A stretch of DNA of 64,000 nucleotides, taken from Saprospiraceae bacterium. Its GTDB lineage: Bacteria > Bacteroidota > Bacteroidia > Chitinophagales > Saprospiraceae. Below are positions 36,192-44,378 of this stretch, piece after piece (positions within the stretch are counted from its first letter, which is position 1; each line of letters begins with the position of its first letter). Position numbers and translations under genes: made by a program. The stretch lies in contig JADJWV010000001.1 in the NCBI GenBank assembly GCA_016716185.1, forward strand, positions 248,001-312,000, read 5' to 3'. Under the pieces are notes generated by a model, which worked only from the letters and a program-made list of their open reading frames with translations, did not search any database and was not told the DNA's origin.

Positions 36192-37132
36192 ATTTTGCTG
36201 CCAGAAGAGTGATGGAGACGGCACAATACGTATTTGCAGTCAACAATCAGAACTGGTACAAACCCGGAAATCCCGGTCTCGAATCCATACAACGCGTACG
36301 ACTGATGCATGCAGGAATGCGGATGGCTTTGCTCAATGATCCCAGACCCGAACGCAAATGGGATCTTGAATACCTCGGTGTCCCCATCAATCAGGAAGAC
36401 CTGGCCTTGACCAATCATTTATTCAGCCTGGCCATGATACAGGGACTGGACGATATGGGGATCCATCTCTATCAGGATGAACGAGAGGCCATATTGCACA
36501 CCTGGCAACATATCGGACAAAGCATGGGCATCTGCAAAGAAATGTATGTAACGGATTACAAGGATGCGTGGGACCAATATAAAACTATTTTTAACAGACA
36601 ATCGAACGTCATCAACAAAGATGGTCCGGTACTGACCAGAGCACTCCTCGAATCTCTGGGGCAAATGGTCAATAAAAATTTATCGATTGAAATGCTGGAG
36701 GACATCACGAATTATTTTTTAAATGACAATCGTGCCTGGAAATCTTTGGGATTGCACAAACCATCCATAACAGACCGAATATTTGATGGAATCGCTCATA
36801 TTATTACGTCCTTAAAAATCTGGCAGAATTTATTTCATCATGAAAACAATACCATTCGCAATGGCTGGTTGAACCACATCATCAATTACCTGGTCTGCAA
36901 GCGGTTTGGCCTGGAATACCATTACGATAAGTATCCTAAAACAAATTTGCTGGAAACGGTTTCAAAAATAATTCTCAACGAACTTAGCAAACGCGATCTT
37001 CAGAATTTTGAAGGTGGTTATACTTTAAATCCGCAAAAGCCCTTTTTCTTCGAGAACAGTCTTCTCTACGAAGAATGGGATCTGGGTAGTTTTAACCTGG
37101 ATGTGAATGATGATGATATAAACCGGCAATAA
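36128..37132 (+). CDS. fragment 2 of the MpaB-like protein
   Basis: A 334-aa frame holding most of the family domain. It includes CPKPGHVLESTKLLVNFAAR, then QRVRLMHAGMRMALL with the conserved Arg/His of DUF2236 and TNHLFSLAMIQGLDDMGI, and further helical sections. The apparent TTG start at 36128 is internal. Confidence 0.7.
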   Translation: MPKGYMCPKPGHVLESTKLLVNFAARRVMETAQYVFAVNNQNWYKPGNPGLESIQRVRLMHAGMRMALLNDPRPERKWDLEYLGVPINQEDLALTNHLFSLAMIQGLDDMGIHLYQDEREAILHTWQHIGQSMGICKEMYVTDYKDAWDQYKTIFNRQSNVINKDGPVLTRALLESLGQMVNKNLSIEMLEDITNYFLNDNRAWKSLGLHKPSITDRIFDGIAHIITSLKIWQNLFHHENNTIRNGWLNHIINYLVCKRFGLEYHYDKYPKTNLLETVSKIILNELSKRDLQNFEGGYTLNPQKPFFFENSLLYEEWDLGSFNLDVNDDDINRQ

Positions 37133-37171
37133 TTTTAAATAAAACTATATTTAACTCGCGAATAAGACCAG

Positions 37172-37756
37172 ATGAATATTCGAAAACTAAAAACTTTCAT
37201 CACATCAAAGCTCCGTAAAGAGTTGCCTTCGAAATTGAGCTATCATGGGCTACATCACACAATGGATGTGTTGAATGTTTGTAACCATTATATTAAAAGA
37301 TACAACATAGCACCCGAGGATGCATATTTACTGAGGACTGCATCTTTACTACACGATGTTGGAATCATTTCGACTTACGATGGGCATGAAAAAGCCAGTG
37401 TAGTTTATGCTAAGGAACTGCTCCCTTCTTTTGGATATTCTGTAGCGGATATCAAACGCATTGGAGATATGATCATGTCCACTAATATTCCTCAGAATCC
37501 TAAGAACATTCTCGAGCAGATCATTTGCGATGCCGACCTCGATTACCTGGGTCGCAGTGATGTTTATCCCATCAGTCAAACGCTTTATAAAGAGTTTTTA
37601 GCTTACAATGTCATTACTGATGAAGAAAGCTGGGATCGCCTTCAGGTAAAATTTCTCTCGAAACATTATTACCATACAGAATTTGCTAAAAAATTCCGGG
37701 CTCCATTTAAACAGCTCTATCTGGATGGAATTAAGAGGAAGTGGGGGTGGGAGTAG
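37172..37756 (+). CDS. HD-domain protein, possible phosphohydrolase
   Basis: A 194-aa protein with the HD metal-binding set: His in YHGLHHTMDV, HD in SLLHDVGI, a further His in YDGHEKAS and Asp in CDADLDYLG. HD proteins hydrolyse phosphate esters, including cyclic nucleotides. It sits 39 bases after the MpaB-like gene and downstream of the cyclase, so a role in turning over the cyclic nucleotide is plausible, but unproven. The stop codon TAG is followed at once by the 8-bp GGCNTGKA array. Confidence 0.8.
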   Translation: MNIRKLKTFITSKLRKELPSKLSYHGLHHTMDVLNVCNHYIKRYNIAPEDAYLLRTASLLHDVGIISTYDGHEKASVVYAKELLPSFGYSVADIKRIGDMIMSTNIPQNPKNILEQIICDADLDYLGRSDVYPISQTLYKEFLAYNVITDEESWDRLQVKFLSKHYYHTEFAKKFRAPFKQLYLDGIKRKWGWE

Positions 37757-37771
37757 GCCTGGATGCCTGAG

Positions 37772-37931
37772 GGCGTGGAGGCGTGGAGGTATGGAGGCAT
37801 GTAGGCGTGGAGGCGTGGAGGCATGTAGGCTTGGAGGCTTGGAGGCGTGGAGGCTTGGAGGCGTGGAGGCATGGAGGCATGGAGGCATGGAGGCATGGAG
37901 GCTTGGAGGCGTGGAGGCGTGGAGGCGTGTA
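37772..37931 (+). repeat. twenty-unit 8-bp tandem array
   Basis: Twenty units of 8 bp with consensus GGCGTGGA; position 4 varies (G, A or T) and position 7 is G or T. A further imperfect start of the array reaches back to the stop codon of the HD gene at 37754. The palindrome ACGAAC AATT GTTAGT lies 30 bases further on (37961-37976). Frames through the array yield only repetitive peptides, which are not genes. Confidence 0.95.
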
Positions 37932-37960
37932 GGTTAGTGGGTTTGGCTTTTTGTCGCAAA

Positions 37961-37976
37961 ACGAACAATTGTTAGT
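37961..37976. repeat. dispersed 16-bp palindrome
   Basis: ACGAAC AATT GTTAGT, between the 8-bp array and the end of the MFS gene. Confidence 0.7.
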
Positions 37977-38043
37977 CGCCACTCTAACAACTAACAACCA
38001 GCAACTGATTACTGATTACTGATTACTGCCAACTTCCTCCAGG

Positions 38044-39273
38044 TCAACTTGTCTCATAATAATCGAGATCCTTCGCAAAGGTTTCAGAGAGCGACCAGGT
38101 GGAAATCCCGCTCAGCAACAAACAGGTTCCGCCGACGATCCAGGTAGCGGCCTCGATTCCGTATACTTCGAGCAGATAATTAAAAGAGAGCGTAATGGGA
38201 ATAACCGCTCCCCGCACAAAATTGGGAACTGTCGTGGTTGCGGTTGCGCGAATGTTGGTGCCAAATTGTTCAGAGGCGATGCTGACGAACAAAGCCCAGA
38301 AACCCGTAGCCAGCCCAAGTGCAAAGGTGAGAAAATAAAAACTGGATGTACTGATGTCTTTAAAATACAGATAAATAACCATGAGTACTAAGGTGAAAAA
38401 TAAATAGGCAAACACCACTTTTCTACGACTTCTCCAGACCTGACTCAACCAACCACTTAAGAAATCGCCAACCGATAACCCGATGTAGGCATACATGATG
38501 GAATCGCCTACCGAGACCGGTTCCTGAATATTTAAGAAGGCTGCATATTTTCCGGAAAATTTTACGAGAATGCCAATGACAAACCAAACGGGTAATCCGA
38601 TCAGGATGCATGCGAGGTATTTCCAGAAAATCGCCCTGTTTTTAAAGAGCATAAAAAAGTTGCCCTTTTGAACCCTATCTTTTTTCAACTTATCAAACAT
38701 GCCGCTTTCAAATGTGCCTACTCTGAATGCAAGCAGCACCAATCCCAAAACGCCACCAATGATGTAAGACATTTGCCATTCGGTTTGTTTGGCAATGAGG
38801 TTTCCGGCAACCGCTCCTAAGGCTCCCGCAGAAACAATGATCATCGTACCCCAGCCTCTTCGTTCTTTATCGAGAATTTCTGACACCAAGGTAATGGCTG
38901 CTCCCAACTCACCGCTGAGTCCGAATCCTGCTATCAAACGCACGGCCTGGTATTGTGTGATGTCGGTGACAAATGCATTGGCAATATTGGCCAGCGAATA
39001 AATTAAAATGGAAGAAAACAGAACAGATTTTCGGCCCAGCTTGTCGCCCAATATTCCGAAAACTATACCTCCCAGGAGCATTCCTCCCATTTGCCATAAA
39101 AACAGAATATAGTCGTATCGCGCGATTTGATCTGCCGGCAATTTTAAACCTTGTTCCAGAGACTCTCTTCCAATTATATTAAACAACTGCAGGTCGTATA
39201 TATCTACAAAGTAACCTAATGCAGCTACGAGAACCGGGATACTGAAGATTTTGGAGGGAGGCGTGGTGTTCAT
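38044..39273 (-). CDS. MFS transporter
   Basis: A 409-aa transporter with twelve predicted helices. The MFS signature GILGDKLGRKSVL lies in the loop after helix 2, and a conserved Arg is in RLIAGFGLSGELGAA in helix 4. The second-half equivalent (LSQVWRSRRKVV) marks the pseudo-symmetric repeat. Acidic residues in the first helix (FVDIYDLQLF) resemble the aromatic-acid/metabolite or sugar-porter groups. The substrate cannot be named. The gene stands alone: the upstream region is a 480-base gap and the downstream side is the repeat array. Confidence 0.85.
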   Translation of the reverse strand: MNTTPPSKIFSIPVLVAALGYFVDIYDLQLFNIIGRESLEQGLKLPADQIARYDYILFLWQMGGMLLGGIVFGILGDKLGRKSVLFSSILIYSLANIANAFVTDITQYQAVRLIAGFGLSGELGAAITLVSEILDKERRGWGTMIIVSAGALGAVAGNLIAKQTEWQMSYIIGGVLGLVLLAFRVGTFESGMFDKLKKDRVQKGNFFMLFKNRAIFWKYLACILIGLPVWFVIGILVKFSGKYAAFLNIQEPVSVGDSIMYAYIGLSVGDFLSGWLSQVWRSRRKVVFAYLFFTLVLMVIYLYFKDISTSSFYFLTFALGLATGFWALFVSIASEQFGTNIRATATTTVPNFVRGAVIPITLSFNYLLEVYGIEAATWIVGGTCLLLSGISTWSLSETFAKDLDYYETS

Positions 39274-39753
39274 TGATTGGGATTGAAGAGAATGGGCTAT
39301 ATTTTATGAGATTTTCTAGAATGCTTTGCGATTGAATAGGGCTGTTTAATAAAAGTCAGATTGCTAACTCTTGCGCCAAACAAAAATAATGCTTATGCTG
39401 ATATTTAGACGAGTCACTCTCTTGAAAAAATTAAAAGCCTTAATAGGAAAAGAACGAACAGCACAAATTACAAGGATTCGCAGGAATTCTCCAATCCAGA
39501 TTCAATCTAATTTCATTGGGAATCGAGCCACAGATTTTGATAGCATGATATATTAACATTTCAACTACCCACACTAAATCAAGCTTTGGAGCTCCTAAAA
39601 TCAAATTATCGGAACGGATCATGCACCAGGTGCATGTGGTTCTCCTCTATTCTGTTTCTACATCGCCCCAGATGCTTATAGCTCATGAATAGTATCTTTC
39701 CTGAATGTTGGTGGAAAAAATGAAATGCGAGATGCCTTTATAAAATAGTCAAC
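39274..39753. other. intergenic region with one short palindrome
   Basis: No credible gene is seen. CATGCACC and GGTGCATG around a single A form a perfect 17-bp palindrome at 39620-39636. It lies downstream of the kdp histidine kinase stop (39754) and has no T tract, so it looks more like an operator or replication/recombination site than a terminator. Confidence 0.4.
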
Positions 39754-41484
39754 TCATGCCCGATTGAGAAAGACTGAAAATGTGCTTCCCTTCCCAATTT
39801 CACTTTGCAAAGATATGTGACCCCCCTGAGCTTCTATAAACTCTTTGCTGATGGCGAGTCCAAGTCCAGAACCGACGCTGTTACTTCCTGGTATCTGAAA
39901 ATACCTGTCAAATATTTTTTCTTGATATTTTGTGTCAATGCCCTGGCCAAAATCCTGAATAGAAAAGCATATTTTAGGATGCAAATCTTCAACAGAGAGA
40001 ACCACTTTGGAATTTTCAAAAGAATAGCGAATGGCATTTGATAAGAGATTCGTCAATACCCATGCCGTTTTCTCAGGATCTGCTTGAATAGAATGAATGG
40101 AATCCGGACAATGAATCTCTAAAGATATGTTTTTTTGATCAGCCTGGACTTTCACAGCATCGACCGCATACTTTATAATGACTTGAGGGGAGGTGTTTTG
40201 CAAATGCAACTGAATTTTACCCGTTTCAACCTGCGTTAGATCAAGTAACTCACCGATAATTTGTAATAACCGCTGGCTATCTTCTTTTACACTTTGAATG
40301 AGTTGCCTCTGTTCTGTATTGACTTCTCCAATCTTGTCGTTTTCCAAAAGTTCTAAGCTCATCAGGATAGATGAAATGGGAGTTTTCAGTTCATGTGAAA
40401 CGGTTGCAATAAAATTTGTTTTGGCAGAATCCAATTCTTTAAATGGTGTCACATTTTGTAAAATAATCACATCACCTATGTGTTTGGTATTACTTTCTGC
40501 AGCGGGTACGATATAAATAGGAATGATCTCCTTTTCGAAAAAGCTCTCTTTGTTGTCCGCAAATATTTTAAGAGTTTGTTTATGTTGCTTGATCGAGGCA
40601 ACAGGGTTCATCAGATCCTGAATGAGTAAACGTATCAAATCATTGGATACAGCAATTTCCTGCATCGGCTTGCCAACCACATCATCCATTTTTAAACCGG
40701 TTATATTGAGCGCCTCATTGTTGATAAAAATAATTCTAAGACTTTCATCCAAACCAATTACAGGATCATGCATGTTATTAATAAGTGTTTCGATGCGTCT
40801 CTTCTCATTCATTAACTTTGCCAAACTGCTGTTATTGTATTGCTCCAATTTTTCAGCCATAATGTTAAAGGAGTGCGCCAGTTCGCCAAACTCATTATGT
40901 TGCTCAAAATGCACGCGTTGTGAATAATTTTTTGCTGCAATTTCTTTGACGCTATTCGTGAGCTCTTTGATGGGATTGGCAATATTAGATGGAAGATTAA
41001 TAAGCAGCGTAAAGGCCAATATAAAACAAAAAGCACCAATTACGGAGATCATAATGGTTGCTGTTGTCGTACTTTCTTTTGCTAATTCACTTTTGCGTTC
41101 AATAGCTTGCATATTTAAATGCATGAGATTCGAGAGGTCTTTACGCATCGTAAGGGTCAGCAAACTATCATATCTTGATGATTTAAGTTTTTCAAAATCC
41201 TTAATTAATTTAGTTGTCAATTCCAGCTCTCCAATCTCTGTAATATTCTGCTGTTGTTTGTTGAGCAAAGATTCAAAAACATCAATGGCTGAATCGGATA
41301 CAGAAATGTCATCCAGTGTCAGTAACATTTGTCTTGAATACTCTAAGGTTTTGTAATTATCGGTCAATATATTCTGGGTGTCATTTGAAATTTGGTTTGT
41401 GTAGAATACTGCAACAGCTACCAGGATCATTATAAGAAGAAACAGGAAACCAACCCAAAGTGTAAGTTTAGCTCTGATTTTCAT
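39754..41484 (-). CDS. Kdp-associated sensor histidine kinase (HAMP-PAS-HisKA)
   Basis: A 576-aa kinase. ATG 41484, with one base between it and the KdpD stop, opens a first membrane helix (KLTLWVGFLFLLIMILVAVA). A periplasmic loop and a second helix (about 150-170) follow, then a HAMP region with NPIKELTNSVKEIAAKNYSQ, a PAS domain (MHDPVIGLDESLRIIFIN), HisKA with VSHELKTPISSILM and the HATPase boxes NLLSNAIRYSFEN, DFGQGID and GSGLGLAISKEF. An upstream methionine at 41541 would overlap the KdpD gene and spoil the helix start. Together with the truncated KdpD it probably forms the complete sensor: KdpD senses, this kinase phosphorylates. Confidence 0.85.
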   Translation of the reverse strand: MKIRAKLTLWVGFLFLLIMILVAVAVFYTNQISNDTQNILTDNYKTLEYSRQMLLTLDDISVSDSAIDVFESLLNKQQQNITEIGELELTTKLIKDFEKLKSSRYDSLLTLTMRKDLSNLMHLNMQAIERKSELAKESTTTATIMISVIGAFCFILAFTLLINLPSNIANPIKELTNSVKEIAAKNYSQRVHFEQHNEFGELAHSFNIMAEKLEQYNNSSLAKLMNEKRRIETLINNMHDPVIGLDESLRIIFINNEALNITGLKMDDVVGKPMQEIAVSNDLIRLLIQDLMNPVASIKQHKQTLKIFADNKESFFEKEIIPIYIVPAAESNTKHIGDVIILQNVTPFKELDSAKTNFIATVSHELKTPISSILMSLELLENDKIGEVNTEQRQLIQSVKEDSQRLLQIIGELLDLTQVETGKIQLHLQNTSPQVIIKYAVDAVKVQADQKNISLEIHCPDSIHSIQADPEKTAWVLTNLLSNAIRYSFENSKVVLSVEDLHPKICFSIQDFGQGIDTKYQEKIFDRYFQIPGSNSVGSGLGLAISKEFIEAQGGHISLQSEIGKGSTFSVFLNRA

Positions 41485-41485
41485 A

Positions 41486-42610
41486 TCAAGATAAAATGAC
41501 CAGATCGATATCTGATGTTGATAAATTATTGAGAAGTTCATTAAAAATATTCGTTGCCAATATAATTTTAATGAGACTTAAATGTGGCTTACCTAAGCAG
41601 ATCGTCGTGATATAATGCTTTTGTGCCTGTTCGAGTATAGCTTTCGGAATATTCTGGCTCTGCTCCTGAATAACCAAAGCTCCCAATTCAGTAGCAAGTT
41701 TAAAATTATTGATGAGGTGCCTTTGTTTATCCAAAGGAATTTTGGAGGCATTTTCCTGCGGTGTTTGAACATAAAACACAAACCATTTTGCATTGTAATA
41801 ACTAGCCAACCGGGCCGTTTTCCGAATTACGTTTTTAGCTGTTTTTTCATTACTGCTAATACAAGCTAAAAACTTTTCATGTCGAAAGGCAACATTTCTT
41901 GGCACTTCAAGGTCTACCTTGCGTTCAACCTGTGATGCGACCTCTTTAAGAGCCAATTCGCGCAATTGCAAAATGTGCTCAGGTTTGAAGAAATTGTTGA
42001 GCGCTGTCTGAATTTTTTCTGCCTGGTAAATTTTTCCCTCCTTCAGGCGACCAATCAATTCTCCTGCCGTAAGATCGATGTTTACAACTTCATCGGCCAA
42101 TGCCAGAACTTTATCGGGAATGCGCTCGGTTACTTCTATTCCCGTAATAGCCTTTACTTCATCATTTAAACTCTCGATGTGCTGAATATTCACTGCACTG
42201 ATGACATTTATACCTGCGTCGAGAATATCCAATACATCTTGCCAGCGCTTTTCATTTTTACTGCCTTGAATATTGGTATGTGCCAGCTCATCAATAATAA
42301 CCACTTCCGGTCTGAGATTAATAACTGCCTGAACATCTAATTCCTCCAGCTCTTTTCCCTTGTAGAAGAGCTTTCGTCGCGGAATAACGGGTAAGCCTGC
42401 TACCAGGTTATGCGTTTCTTCCCGTTGGTGTGTTTCGATGTAACCAATTTTAATATCAATTCCATTGCGAAGAAGTGAATGTGCTTCCTGCAGCATACGG
42501 TATGTTTTTCCCACTCCGGCACTCATGCCGATGTAGATTTTAAACTTTCCTCGCCTTGATTTCTTAATGAGGTCCAGAAAGTGCTGTACATTCTCCTCTT
42601 TCTCTGTCAA
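41486..42610 (-). CDS. kdpD: short KdpD: KdpD domain and USP domain only
   Basis: A 374-aa protein carrying the N-terminal KdpD domain (Walker A-like GMSAGVGKTYRML, VVIIDELAHTN, NVISAVNIQHIESLND) and a universal-stress-protein-like domain (about 235-374). The four-helix membrane domain, GAF and kinase parts of classical KdpD (about 890 aa) are absent. The downstream gene supplies a membrane kinase instead. ATG 42610 overlaps the porin stop (ATGA). The encoded part resembles the cytosolic K+/c-di-AMP/ATP-sensing end of KdpD. Confidence 0.9.
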   Translation of the reverse strand: MTEKEENVQHFLDLIKKSRRGKFKIYIGMSAGVGKTYRMLQEAHSLLRNGIDIKIGYIETHQREETHNLVAGLPVIPRRKLFYKGKELEELDVQAVINLRPEVVIIDELAHTNIQGSKNEKRWQDVLDILDAGINVISAVNIQHIESLNDEVKAITGIEVTERIPDKVLALADEVVNIDLTAGELIGRLKEGKIYQAEKIQTALNNFFKPEHILQLRELALKEVASQVERKVDLEVPRNVAFRHEKFLACISSNEKTAKNVIRKTARLASYYNAKWFVFYVQTPQENASKIPLDKQRHLINNFKLATELGALVIQEQSQNIPKAILEQAQKHYITTICLGKPHLSLIKIILATNIFNELLNNLSTSDIDLVILS

Positions 42611-43800
42611 AACGATATGGCTAATGCTGTCGTTAAAAAATAATTGCTGTTTTCCTGATTCCCATTTCTTATAAATATTTTGTCTTTACTTGAAAAACCC
42701 CTTGCCTCCAGTCTCCACAAGACATTGCTATGTATAAGATAATCCAAATTTACTGAATAGCCAAAGGTCGCAAAATTATTTGGCGTTCCTGTGGATATGA
42801 TCACTCCATTTGAATCTTTGTAATATTCCGCTCTGGCAGCAAGACTTAATTTGTCGCTTGGGCTGAACTTCATAATAAGAACCGGAGAATACCATTTGTT
42901 ATAAGAACTGCTTCCATGGCTTTCCTGCTGAAAGCCCAAATCAAAACCTACAATCATTCCAAGTTTGTCATTTAATTGAAATTGCCCGTAAAAGTTATGA
43001 AAGTATCGCATTTGTCTTGCACTATCAGGCATATCATTACCAATAAACGAACTGCTGTTCAATGTAATTTTGGAGCTGGGTTTATAAATAAGCTGATGAC
43101 CAAAGCCTGGAGAATGATTTCCATCCCTTCTATAAATGCGCTGCCAACCATTGAGAATTAGGCCACTCATGGTCCATTTGCCATTATCACTCGCGTAGGT
43201 AATTTTAGCACCTGCTTCATAATAGGGCGAATTATCTGCAAGAATGCTTCTGGTTACATTCCAACAGTCTTTCCCTATAGCACTTTCAAACCCAATATGC
43301 GAAGCAAATATTCCGGCATCAATCCAAATATTTTTGTCGCCCGAGATTTTAAATCCCGCATTGGCTTCAAAAATATTTTTCATTACGCCTTGTTCCGCCG
43401 AAAGATTGTCATTGCTATAAGTACCTGCCATCATTGCAAAGTTCGCGCGAACCTGATCATTTGCATAGGCCATTTTAAGGAATCCCAAATTCAGATTGAA
43501 TTCGTTGTGGCGATTGTGCGAATACACAAAAGGCTGCCGAATATGATTTGCCGGATTGGCCACATCATAACTGTAATACGTTTCAAGATAAGCTGAAATC
43601 GTAAGATTGTTTGAAAGTTCATCAACTACCGCCGGTGCCTGACTGCTTAAGGTGTTTGATCCTTTTATCATATTACCATCCAGGGTGTTTAACTGGACGG
43701 CTACCGACCCAGTATCTTGAGCGTACAAAATACTAACATTTGTTAGTTGTGAATTGAAAAGGAGAATTGTGAATAAACTGGTTTTATAAATATTTTTCAT
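42607..43800 (-). CDS. outer-membrane beta-barrel porin of the kdp operon
   Basis: A 397-aa protein with a signal peptide ending near LTNVSILYAQ and a mature part of alternating amphipathic strands. Typical pieces are ISAYLETYYSYD, NEFNLNLGFLKMAYAN, KITYASDNGKWTMSGLIL and GFDLGFQQES, ending in a C-terminal aromatic residue (ALAISF). It resembles the BBP2/OmpL-type porins often found between kdpC and kdpD in Bacteroidota and could let K+ pass the outer membrane. The dispersed palindrome (43732-43747) lies inside the signal-peptide codons. Confidence 0.8.
   Translation of the reverse strand: MKNIYKTSLFTILLFNSQLTNVSILYAQDTGSVAVQLNTLDGNMIKGSNTLSSQAPAVVDELSNNLTISAYLETYYSYDVANPANHIRQPFVYSHNRHNEFNLNLGFLKMAYANDQVRANFAMMAGTYSNDNLSAEQGVMKNIFEANAGFKISGDKNIWIDAGIFASHIGFESAIGKDCWNVTRSILADNSPYYEAGAKITYASDNGKWTMSGLILNGWQRIYRRDGNHSPGFGHQLIYKPSSKITLNSSSFIGNDMPDSARQMRYFHNFYGQFQLNDKLGMIVGFDLGFQQESHGSSSYNKWYSPVLIMKFSPSDKLSLAARAEYYKDSNGVIISTGTPNNFATFGYSVNLDYLIHSNVLWRLEARGFSSKDKIFIRNGNQENSNYFLTTALAISF
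43732..43747. repeat. dispersed palindrome inside signal-peptide codons
   Basis: ACTAAC ATTT GTTAGT falls within the porin signal peptide and, on the minus strand, encodes LTNVS. Confidence 0.6.
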
Positions 43801-43808
43801 ATGTAAAA

Positions 43809-44369
43809 TTATTTAAGATGGTCAAGTTCCAAATTGAGTTGAAGAACATTTATTTTCGCTGTCCCGAAGAGTCCGAAAACCGGAGATTCTGTATTCGAAA
43901 GGATGAGTTGCTTTATCTTTTCCTCCGGTAAACCGCGGACATCTGCAATGCGCTTTACCTGGAAGTTTGCCGCTTGAACAGAAATATGCGGATCAAGTCC
44001 ACTACCGCTTGCTGTCACGATGTCAGAAGGTATTTCATCCGGGTTTAGGCCAGGGTTGTGAGCAAGTATGGAATCGATGCGCGCTTTCACTTCGGTCAGA
44101 TAATCAGGATTGGAAGGTCCTTTGTTACTGCCACCGCTTCCTGCAGCGTTGTATCCAACGGCCGAAGGTCGTGACCAAAAATATTTATTATCTGAAAATT
44201 TTTGTCCAATGTTTTTGTAATACGTTTTTCCATCAAACAGAATGACCTCGCCTTTGCCATGATTTGGAGCCCATTGGGAAATACCATAAATAGCTGCTGT
44301 ATAAATTCCACAAAAAAACACTGCCATGAGAAGGGTGAGCAGAATAGCTGGAAGGATATTTGTTTTCAT
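43809..44369 (-). CDS. kdpC: K+-transporting ATPase subunit C
   Basis: A 186-aa protein with one N-terminal membrane helix (about 9-30) and the KdpC signatures FWSRPSAVGYNAAGSGGSN and SGSGLDPHISVQAANFQ, followed by KRIADVRGLPEEKIKQL. KdpC acts as catalytic chaperone, increasing ATP affinity of KdpB. It is ten bases after kdpB and eight before the porin gene. Confidence 0.96.
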   Translation of the reverse strand: MKTNILPAILLTLLMAVFFCGIYTAAIYGISQWAPNHGKGEVILFDGKTYYKNIGQKFSDNKYFWSRPSAVGYNAAGSGGSNKGPSNPDYLTEVKARIDSILAHNPGLNPDEIPSDIVTASGSGLDPHISVQAANFQVKRIADVRGLPEEKIKQLILSNTESPVFGLFGTAKINVLQLNLELDHLK

Positions 44370-44378
44370 ATCTTACAA

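Larger units (their letters stand above)
35823..37132 (+). pseudogene. MpaB/DUF2236-like oxygenase gene, split by one frameshift
   Basis: Two frames make one protein of about 436 aa once a base is added near 36030-36050. The join reads NTLKYA, then NEDQEKFDLSAKIFNNYG and KALPKGYMCPKPG. The family (MpaB-like, DUF2236, related to latex-clearing oxygenases) includes b-type haem proteins. The gene starts nine bases after the cyclase stop, so the two are one transcription unit. Confidence 0.7.

Noticed and set aside
37683..37997. Several overlapping frames rich in EAWRLGGV or LHASTPPR repeats
   Set aside because: They are translations of the 8-bp tandem array, which is open in many frames; no real protein.
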